Source: Catellatospora sp. KI3
GTDB lineage: Bacteria; Actinomycetota; Actinomycetes; Mycobacteriales; Micromonosporaceae
Direction of reading: 5' to 3'
NCBI RefSeq assembly: GCF_029948125.1
Contig: NZ_JASAMB010000019.1
Coordinates: 120,777 to 184,776 of the forward strand
Length of the DNA: 64,000 nucleotides
Below the pieces are notes generated by a model. It did no database searches, was not told the DNA's origin, and saw only the letters and a list, made by a program, of their open reading frames with translations. Positions 58,360-64,000 of this stretch are shown here, piece after piece. A program made the position numbers and the translations under genes. Position 1 is the first letter of the stretch; the number at the start of each line of letters is the position of its first letter.

Positions 58360-59595
58360 TCACTCCCAGTGGGGGCGGAGGGGGAGGTGGGCGTTGGCGT
58401 GGGCGTCGAGGCGGACACCGAGGACCTGGTGCAGCTGGATGGAGTTGCGGTCGAAGCCGAGGCGGCAGCCCGCCAGGTAGAGGCGCCACACCCGGGCCTT
58501 GGCCAGGCCGATCTCGCGGACCGCGGCGTCCCAGTGCGCTTCGAGGTTGTCCGACCAGGCCGCCAGCGTCCGCGCGTAGTGCTCGCGGAAGTTCTCCTGG
58601 TGGCGCACCTCGAACCCGGTGTCGTGCATGACCGACACCAGGTGGCCCACCGCCTCCAGCTCCCCGTCCGGGAAGATGTACCGGTTGATGAAGCGCCGCT
58701 TGCGGCTGGCCGGGTCGTGGTTGTGCGGCCGGGTGATGCAGTGGTTGAGCAGCCGCCCGCCGGGCTCCAGCCGCTCGAGCAGGAACCGGAAGTAGCCGGG
58801 CAGCTGCGCGCGGCCGATGTGCTCGGTGAGCCCGATCGAGCTGACCGCGTCGAAGCGCACCGCCGGGACGTCGCGGTAGTCCATGTGCCGCACCTCGGCC
58901 AGGTCCGACAGCCCCGCCTCGGCGATCGCCTTGGCGGCCCACTCGGCCTGGCGGCGCGACAGGGTGACGCCGACGGCGCGGACGCCGTACTCGCGGGCGG
59001 CGTGCATGACCATGCCGCCCCAGCCGCAGCCGACGTCGAGCAGCCGCATCCCGGGCTCCAGGCCCAGCTTGCGGGCGACCAGGTCGTGCTTGTGCCACTG
59101 GGCCTGCTCCAGGCTCGCCCCGGCGTCGGGGTAGATGGCGCAGGTGTAGGCCATGGACGGGCCGAGCAGCCACTCGTAGAAGCGGTTGGAGACGTCGTAG
59201 TGGTGCGAGATGGCGGCCTGGTCGCGTTCGCGCGAGTGGCGGCGGCCGCGCAGGCGCACCTCCTGGGCGGGGCGCGGCGGCGGGCGCAGCAGGCGTACGC
59301 CGCCGAGGCTGCGCAGGGCGCTGAGCCGCTGGGTCCACGGCACCGCCAGGCCGAGGTCGGTCAGGCCCGCCATGGCCGTGTACAGGTCGCCCTCGACCTC
59401 CAGGTCCCCCATGGTGTACGCGCGGGCCAGGCCCATCTCACCACCGCCGGTGGCCAGGTAGGACAGGGCGCGCTCGCTGCGCACGTCGAGCAGCACGGGC
59501 GCGTCGGCGGGGCCGGAGCGGCTGCCGTCGTACGCCCGGATCCGGATCGGGGCCGCGTCGCCCAGCAGATGGTTGATCACCGGTGCAATCGCCAT
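58360..59595 (-). CDS. CFA-synthase-family methyltransferase, probable 10-methylene fatty acid synthase (BfaB/TmsB-like)
   Basis: A 411-residue SAM methyltransferase. AISHHYDVSNRFYEWLLGP, AMAYTCAIY-like MAYTCAIY, LLDVGCGWGGMVMHAAREYG (motif I) and the C-terminal IFPDGELEAVGH and NFREHYARTLAAW are hallmarks of cyclopropane-fatty-acyl-phospholipid synthases. One base separates it from an FAD-dependent oxidoreductase gene. This pairing matches the actinobacterial bfaAB/tmsAB system, in which the methyltransferase adds a methylene at C10 of oleoyl chains and the reductase saturates it. The 10-methyl product is inferred from the pairing. Confidence 0.88.
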   Translation of the reverse strand: MAIAPVINHLLGDAAPIRIRAYDGSRSGPADAPVLLDVRSERALSYLATGGGEMGLARAYTMGDLEVEGDLYTAMAGLTDLGLAVPWTQRLSALRSLGGVRLLRPPPRPAQEVRLRGRRHSRERDQAAISHHYDVSNRFYEWLLGPSMAYTCAIYPDAGASLEQAQWHKHDLVARKLGLEPGMRLLDVGCGWGGMVMHAAREYGVRAVGVTLSRRQAEWAAKAIAEAGLSDLAEVRHMDYRDVPAVRFDAVSSIGLTEHIGRAQLPGYFRFLLERLEPGGRLLNHCITRPHNHDPASRKRRFINRYIFPDGELEAVGHLVSVMHDTGFEVRHQENFREHYARTLAAWSDNLEAHWDAAVREIGLAKARVWRLYLAGCRLGFDRNSIQLHQVLGVRLDAHANAHLPLRPHWE

Positions 59596-59596
59596 G

Positions 59597-61048
59597 TCAG
59601 GTCCTCACGCACTTGTCGTACAGGTCGGGCAGCCGTCCGTCGGGGTCGTAGGCACGCTTGGCGGCGGTGTACGCGGCGCCGTCGTACTGGGCCCAGAACT
59701 CCTCGGGCGAGTAGTGGACGGTGGAGTAGAGGGACTTGTGGCCGCCGAGTGCGGCGACCTCGTCCTCGATCAGCCGGTTGTGGTGGCCGGGGCGCTGCCC
59801 CGGTCTGAGCGGCACGGACGACCAGAAGCCGACGTTGACGTAGGTCTCGCCGGGCTTGAGCGGGTACAGCGGCCACGGGCTGTCGCTGCGCAGCCGCAGC
59901 GGGCACAGCCAGATCGGGCTGATGCCGATCTCGCGGTGGAAGAAGTCCATGAACTCCGGCAGCCGCCCGACCGGGACCTCGATGTCCTGGACCACCGCCT
60001 CCTGCGGCGGGCGGCCGCGGCGGCGGTCCAGCCGCTCGGTGAGGCGGTGCCTGCGGTCGAGGGCGACCAGGTGGTGGTACACGTCGGAGCGGCGGTAGCG
60101 GCGCGGCCACAGCCGCCGTACCAGCGGGTGCTGGGCGCCGAACGCCCGCGAGCACCAGAACCAGTCGGTGTCCCAGCGCCACAGGTAGTCGTGCACGGTG
60201 AGGTGGTCCACGGCCCGCTCGCGCAGCGACCGGTAGTAGATCTTCTGGCCGGTGTAGTCGCTGGTCGACGGGGCGTCGTCGACGAAGCTGGCCAGGGTGA
60301 GCACGATGTCGCGGCGGTCGAAGACGACGCCGTCGAGGAAGTCGACCTGGTGGTCGCCGTCGCGGCCGGTGGCGACCAGCTGGTCCAGCGCGGCGGCGGC
60401 CGCCGCGAGGTCGTGGAAGCGCCGGTGGCGCAGCCGCACGTACGGCCGGACCGGCTCCAGCTCGATCTCCAGGCGCAGGGCGTAGCCGAGGGTGCCGTAC
60501 GAGTTCGGGAAGGCGCGCAGCAGCCCGGCGTGCTCGTTGTCGGCCCGCGCCACGACCACCTGCCCGTCGCCGGTGAGCACCTCCAGCTCGCGCACCGACT
60601 CGTGCGGCAGCCCGCTGCGGTACGACGTCGACTCGATGCCGAGCCCCGCCACCGCGCCGCCGAGCGTGATCGTCTTGAGCTGCGGCACGACCAGCGGCAT
60701 CATGCCGTGGCGCAGCGTCGCCTCGACCAGCCGCTCGTACGTGACCATGCCCTGGACCTGGGCGGTGCGCCGCCGCGCGTCGACCTCCAGCACCCGGTCG
60801 AAGGCGGACACGTCCAGTCCGGGTCCGGTGGTGCGGTCGCCGAAGCGGAACAGGTTCGACGTTCGTTTGGCCAGTCTGACCGGGCTGCCCGCGGGGAGCG
60901 CGTCGTAGCGTGCCCGCAGGGCGGCAACAGCGCGGTCGTGGACGCCGTAGTGCCGGGTCGACCGGCCTGGGTCACCCTCCACGTTGGCAACGTACCACCG
61001 CAGACCCTCCGAGAAACCTTCAAATCTGCGCATTCCAGCGGATTGCAT
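59597..61048 (-). CDS. FAD-binding oxidoreductase, probable 10-methylene fatty acid reductase (BfaA/TmsA-like)
   Basis: A 483-residue FAD-linked (PCMH-type) flavoprotein. The FAD-binding segments VVPQLKTITLGGAVAGLGI and PHESVRELEVLTGDGQVVVA lie in the N-terminal half, with a DWALK-like cap region and C-terminal YDPDGRLPDLYDKCV. It precedes the CFA-type methyltransferase gene by one base, as in bfaA-bfaB. The start could be ATG 61048 or ATG 61033; neither has a good ribosome site, and the 5' end adjoins a family B repeat. Confidence 0.85.
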   Translation of the reverse strand: MQSAGMRRFEGFSEGLRWYVANVEGDPGRSTRHYGVHDRAVAALRARYDALPAGSPVRLAKRTSNLFRFGDRTTGPGLDVSAFDRVLEVDARRRTAQVQGMVTYERLVEATLRHGMMPLVVPQLKTITLGGAVAGLGIESTSYRSGLPHESVRELEVLTGDGQVVVARADNEHAGLLRAFPNSYGTLGYALRLEIELEPVRPYVRLRHRRFHDLAAAAAALDQLVATGRDGDHQVDFLDGVVFDRRDIVLTLASFVDDAPSTSDYTGQKIYYRSLRERAVDHLTVHDYLWRWDTDWFWCSRAFGAQHPLVRRLWPRRYRRSDVYHHLVALDRRHRLTERLDRRRGRPPQEAVVQDIEVPVGRLPEFMDFFHREIGISPIWLCPLRLRSDSPWPLYPLKPGETYVNVGFWSSVPLRPGQRPGHHNRLIEDEVAALGGHKSLYSTVHYSPEEFWAQYDGAAYTAAKRAYDPDGRLPDLYDKCVRT

Positions 61049-61055
61049 CTTGCGT

Positions 61056-61101
61056 CAACAAGGCCCTTCTGCCATCGAAAGCGATAAGAAGGGGCCCTTC
61101 C
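61056..61101. repeat. family B palindrome pair (copy B3)
   Basis: The left unit (61056–61070, ending AAGGCCCTTCT) is degenerate; the right unit AGAAGGGGCCCTTCC (61087–61101) is intact. The phase is again 31 nt. The 16-nt spacer read on the minus strand (TATCGCTTTCGATGGC) resembles that of B1 on the plus strand (TATCGTTATCTGATGT), so B1 and B3 are in opposite orientations. It fills the divergent gap between the FAD oxidoreductase and adk, close to both starts. Confidence 0.82.
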
Positions 61102-61115
61102 TTTACAGTGGACGG

Positions 61116-61769
61116 GTGCGGAAGTACGTGATCATGGGCGTTCAGGGCAGTGGCAAGGGCACCCAGGCGAAGCTGCTGGCCTCCGATCTGGATCTCGTGC
61201 ACATCAGCGTCGGCGACATCTACCGCTGGCACGTGCAGTACCACACCAAGATCGGCGCGCAGGTGCGCCGGGCCATGACCGCCGGCGAGCTGGTCGACGA
61301 CGCGCTGACCGAGTCGGTCGTGCACGACCGCCTGGCCCTGCACGACTGGTCGTACGGCTTCGTGCTGGACGGGTTCCCCCGCAACCGACGCCAGGCCGAG
61401 TTCTTCATGGAGCGTTACGACGTCGACGCGGTGATCCACCTGGACCTGCCCGACAGCGAGGTGCGGCGGCGGGTGCTGGCCCGGCGGCTGTGCGCGGGCT
61501 GCGGCCTGGACTACAACCTGATCGAGCACCGGCCGGCCAAGGAGGGCCGCTGCGACGCGTGCGGCGGCGAACTGGTCAGCCGGGAGGACGACACCGAGGA
61601 GGCGCTGGCGGTGCGGCTGGCCGACTACCACCGGCTGACCGACCCGGTCCTCGAACTGTTCCGGGCCAAGGAGCAGGTGGTCACCGTCGACGCCCGGCCC
61701 GCCAAGGCCGCCATCCAGCGCACCATCCGCGACCACCTCAACCTCCCCCAGCGCCGCCGCGCGACCTGA
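61116..61769 (+). CDS. adk: adenylate kinase-family nucleoside monophosphate kinase
   Basis: A 217-residue kinase with the P-loop GVQGSGKGTQ (residues 8–17), VGDIYRWHV at the NMP site, GFVLDGFPRN, and a zinc-type lid with Cys126, Cys129, Cys146 and Cys149. It is a long-lid adenylate kinase-like enzyme. The substitutions around the NMP site (Y-R-W-H) and its isolation from the secY-adk-map operon suggest a second, specialised copy. GTG at 61116 lies about 6 nt after TACAGT, a possible -10, so the mRNA may be leaderless. Confidence 0.87.
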   Translation: MRKYVIMGVQGSGKGTQAKLLASDLDLVHISVGDIYRWHVQYHTKIGAQVRRAMTAGELVDDALTESVVHDRLALHDWSYGFVLDGFPRNRRQAEFFMERYDVDAVIHLDLPDSEVRRRVLARRLCAGCGLDYNLIEHRPAKEGRCDACGGELVSREDDTEEALAVRLADYHRLTDPVLELFRAKEQVVTVDARPAKAAIQRTIRDHLNLPQRRRAT

Positions 61770-61785
61770 GGGCCCGTTTCTGGGT

Positions 61786-61845
61786 GCAGTTTCGGGGAAA
61801 GTGCAGGAATCTTGGGGCGCTTTCGTGCAGTTTCCCCGAAACTGC
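61786..61845. repeat. family A palindrome pair (copy A7)
   Basis: GCAGTTTCGGGGAAAGTGC at 61786–61804 and GCAGTTTCCCCGAAACTGC at 61827–61845, with the 41-nt phase and an AGGAATCTTGG spacer start. It lies between the convergent adk and ndh genes. Confidence 0.9.
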
Positions 61846-61876
61846 ACGCTGATCTTGGCGCGGCGGGCGCGGCGGG

Positions 61877-63223
61877 TCACCAGGGGCCGGGGTCGGCGGC
61901 TATGGCGCGGGCGCTGGCGCGGGCTCCGGCGCGCGGGCGCTGCCCGGCGGAGGTGCACTCCAGCTCGGTGGCGGCCGCGTCGACCAGGCCCAGGCGGGTC
62001 AGCTGCGGGCGCAGGAAGGCGCCGAGCAGCCAGTCGGCGGCCACGCGGACGCGGTTGCCGGGCAGCGCGAGCAGGTGGTAGCCCCGGGTCACCGCCGCGG
62101 CGGGCAGCCCCGACAGCGGGATGCCGAGCGGGTCGGCCGCCGCGTCGGTCATCCCGAGGTCGACCAGGAAACCAAGATCCTTGTGCCGGTACGGCTTGAG
62201 GCGCCCGCTGCCGTACGAGGCGGCGATGTTGTGCGCGGCGAGCCTGCCCTGCCGTACCGCGTGCTGGGCGGTCATCGGGCACAGCCGCCCCGGCCGGGTG
62301 AAGTCGGGCACCCCGGCGGCGTCGCCGCAGGCCAGCACCTCCGGATGGCCGGGCACCCGCAGGTACTCGTCCACCACCAGCCGCCCGTCGACCGCGTCCA
62401 GGCCCAGACCTTCGACGAGCGGATCGGGGCGCACGCCGACGCACCAGATCAGCGAGCGGGTGGCCACGAAGGCCCCGTCGGTGAGGTGCACCCCGTCAGC
62501 GGTGGCCTCGGCGACCGAGGTGCCGGTGAGCACCTCCACGCCGCGCTGAGCCAGCACCCGGGCGGCGATCCGCGACAGCTTCGGGGCCAGGTCCGGCAGC
62601 ACCCGCTCGGCGGTGTCGAGCAGCAGCCAGCGGGGCCGTTCGCGCAGCGCGGGCTGGGTGCGGGCGAGCGCGTCGGTGAGCAGCTGCCCGTACGCGGCGG
62701 CCTCGGTGCCGGTGTACCCGGCGCCCACCACGACGAAGGTGGCGCGGGCCCGCCGCTCGTGCGCGTCGGCGGTCGCGGCGGCCAGCTCGATCTGCAGGGT
62801 AATGTGATCGCGCAGGTAGAGGGCCTCGGCCAGGCCGCGCAGGCCGTGCGCGTGCTGCGCCACGCCGGGGATGGGCAGCAGCCGGTTGACGCTGCCCGGG
62901 GTGAGTACCAGCCGGTCGTAGTCGAGGCGGGCCGCCCGGCCGTGCGGCTCGGTGTAGCTGACGGTGCCGCCGCCGAGGTCGACGTCGTCGACGGTGCCGG
63001 GCAGCACCCGTACCCCCGGCAGGGTCGCCGCCAGCGACACGGTGATCCGGCGCGGCTCCAGCACCCCGGCCATGACCTGCGGCAGCAGAGGCAGGTAGAG
63101 CAGGTAGTCGTCCGGGTTGACCAGGATGATCTCCGCTCGGTCGCGGGCCAGCCGGTGCAACTTGCGTGCGGTGTGGAACCCGGCGAACCCCGCCCCCACG
63201 ATGACGACGCGCGGCCGGCCCAT
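61877..63223 (-). CDS. ndh: type II NADH dehydrogenase-like FAD oxidoreductase
   Basis: A 448-residue two-dinucleotide-binding-domain flavoprotein. The FAD motif VVIVGAGFAGFHTARKL is at residues 6–22, the NAD motif FVVVGAGYTGTEAAAYGQLL near 165, LACGDAAGVPD near 300 and QHAVRQGRLAAHNIAA after it. It resembles NDH-2, which passes electrons from NADH to quinone at the membrane face. The C-terminal 30 residues are Ala/Arg-rich and unusual. The ATG at 63223 has GGAGG five nt upstream and is preferred to GTG at 63229. Confidence 0.9.
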   Translation of the reverse strand: MGRPRVVIVGAGFAGFHTARKLHRLARDRAEIILVNPDDYLLYLPLLPQVMAGVLEPRRITVSLAATLPGVRVLPGTVDDVDLGGGTVSYTEPHGRAARLDYDRLVLTPGSVNRLLPIPGVAQHAHGLRGLAEALYLRDHITLQIELAAATADAHERRARATFVVVGAGYTGTEAAAYGQLLTDALARTQPALRERPRWLLLDTAERVLPDLAPKLSRIAARVLAQRGVEVLTGTSVAEATADGVHLTDGAFVATRSLIWCVGVRPDPLVEGLGLDAVDGRLVVDEYLRVPGHPEVLACGDAAGVPDFTRPGRLCPMTAQHAVRQGRLAAHNIAASYGSGRLKPYRHKDLGFLVDLGMTDAAADPLGIPLSGLPAAAVTRGYHLLALPGNRVRVAADWLLGAFLRPQLTRLGLVDAAATELECTSAGQRPRAGARASARAIAADPGPW

Positions 63224-63347
63224 ACCCACCTCCGGATGTCACAGAATCACAACGCTCAGCAACGAGCACACCACGCTTGGTAAGGTCCTGACAGGCATTC
63301 ACATTGAATCGTCCCGGTCGGAGCGGGGCAGGCAGGGGGGCGCGGCC

Positions 63348-63881
63348 ATGTTGGATGTGCGCAGCGAGCGGCTCGCCCGGCGGTTCCGGCTCTGGGACAC
63401 CGACGGCAACGGGCATGTCGACCGCTCCGACTTCGAGGCCGAGGGGCGCCGCATCATCGCCGCCTTCGGCGAGGACGAGCGCTCCCCGCGGGGCAGAGCC
63501 GTGCTCGACGCGTACCTCACGATGTGGGACTACCTGGCCGCCAAGGCCGGGGTGCCACCGGAGGGGTCGCTCAACGCCAAGCAGTTCGACCGGATCGCCC
63601 AGACGGAGATCATCCTGATGGGCAACACCGGCTTCTCCACCGTGCTCCGCCCGACCATCAGCGCCACCCTCGACCTGTGCGACGTGGACGGCGACGGGCA
63701 GGTCAACCCGGCCGAATTCAAGTGCTGGGTGGAGGCGATCGGGGTGACCAAGCCGCACGCCGAGGAGGCGTTCGACCAGATCGATGCCGACCACGACGGC
63801 CAGCTCAGCATCGACGAACTGGCCCAGGCCGTCCGCGACTACCACGCGGGCCTGCTCGACGTCCCCCTCCTGGGCCGCTGA
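63348..63881 (+). CDS. EF-hand calcium-binding protein (calerythrin-like)
   Basis: A 177-residue helical protein with three canonical EF-hand loops: DTDGNGHVDRSDF (residues about 16–28), DVDGDGQVNPAEF (about 110–122) and DADHDGQLSIDEL (about 145–157). A degenerate second hand lies between them. Such actinobacterial sarcoplasmic-type calcium-binding proteins (calerythrin group) probably buffer or sense Ca2+ in the cytoplasm. GGCAGGGGGG precedes the ATG at 63348. It is divergent from ndh. Confidence 0.92.
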   Translation: MLDVRSERLARRFRLWDTDGNGHVDRSDFEAEGRRIIAAFGEDERSPRGRAVLDAYLTMWDYLAAKAGVPPEGSLNAKQFDRIAQTEIILMGNTGFSTVLRPTISATLDLCDVDGDGQVNPAEFKCWVEAIGVTKPHAEEAFDQIDADHDGQLSIDELAQAVRDYHAGLLDVPLLGR

Positions 63882-63969
63882 CCGCCCACCCGACCCACCC
63901 AGCCCCGGCCACGCCACCCAGCCCTGCCCGCGCCGCGCCGCGCTGGGCCGGCCGGGCGCCATGATCGCC

Positions 63970-64000
63970 GCAGTTTCTGGGAAACTGCGCGAAAGAGGCC
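63970..64000. repeat. family A palindrome (copy A8), cut by the window end
   Basis: GCAGTTTCTGGGAAACTGC at 63970–63988 is followed by GCGAAAGAGGCC up to the end of the window. This fits the start of a family A spacer; the second unit should begin near 64011, outside the window. It lies about 90 bp after the EF-hand gene. Confidence 0.8.

Noticed and set aside
58315..59338. Very long minus-strand frame extending the PQQ-type dehydrogenase to 59338
   Set aside because: Upstream of 58189 the frame reads low-complexity Arg/Pro peptide across a family A repeat and the real CFA-synthase gene in another frame; the ATG at 58189 starts the signal peptide.
11571..64000. Family A repeats as a CRISPR array
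   Set aside because: Copies are kilobases apart, inverted in pairs and not arrayed with unique spacers; no cas genes are present.

Overview
The window is about 64 kb of very GC-rich DNA with dense, strongly GC3-biased genes, frequent GTG starts and 1–4 nt stop/start overlaps. This fits an actinomycete. The gene content (DUF3159, DUF5703, F420-dependent oxidoreductase next to uppP and an MSMEG_4193-type phosphatase, Pro/Ser-rich secreted proteins) is compatible with Micromonosporaceae, but that placement is inference. No rRNA, tRNA, CRISPR array or insertion sequence was seen.

Layout. 1–9978 (minus) is one tightly overlapping purine-catabolism operon: ureidoimidazoline (OHCU) decarboxylase, hydroxyisourate hydrolase, urate oxidase, three xanthine dehydrogenase subunits, an 8-oxoguanine deaminase-type amidohydrolase, malate synthase, a DUF6986 aldolase/lyase and allantoinase (cut by the window edge). 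A PucR-type activator is divergent at 10085. 11.5–12.8 kb is a scar in which a divergent EamA transporter/MocR regulator pair has lost both 5' ends. 12.8–18.2 kb carries a phosphatase, uppP, an F420 oxidoreductase, an alpha/beta hydrolase with divergent MarR regulator, and an aldo-keto reductase. 18.2–27.3 kb mixes an M20 peptidase, a small membrane protein with an iron-box-like site upstream, a nucleoside hydrolase, a large membrane-bound alpha/beta hydrolase and a HigBA-type toxin-antitoxin pair. 27.5–32.8 kb is a glycan locus (LacI regulator, ROK kinase, GH92 mannosidase) sharing one 12-bp operator. 33–46 kb holds several odd membrane and secreted proteins, recQ and a sulfate-exporter-like pair. 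46–56 kb holds an ABC exporter, benE with an XRE-cupin regulator, a P450–ferredoxin pair, an atypical SDR and a phosphopantetheinyl transferase. 56–64 kb holds a PQQ-type dehydrogenase, a 10-methyl fatty acid pair, adk, ndh and an EF-hand protein.

The most unusual signal is not a gene. Short palindromes occur in fixed-phase inverted pairs. Family A (19-nt unit, second unit starting 41 nt after the first in six of seven complete copies and 39 nt in the other) has eight copies. Family B (15-nt unit, 31 nt phase) has three. A perfect 20-bp inverted repeat (family C) and a 27-bp AT-rich one (family D) occur once each. One B and the only C copy lie in frame inside the xanthine dehydrogenase large-subunit gene, like coding-sequence-invading palindromes. 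These resemble REPIN-type elements, and no mobilising transposase is visible here.

Other points of interest are matched operators in front of regulators and targets (LacI, MarR, XRE-cupin), a split N-terminal helix peptide coupled to a YeiH-type transporter, a sigma-region-2-like domain fused to a membrane anchor, and an SDR lacking the usual catalytic tyrosine.
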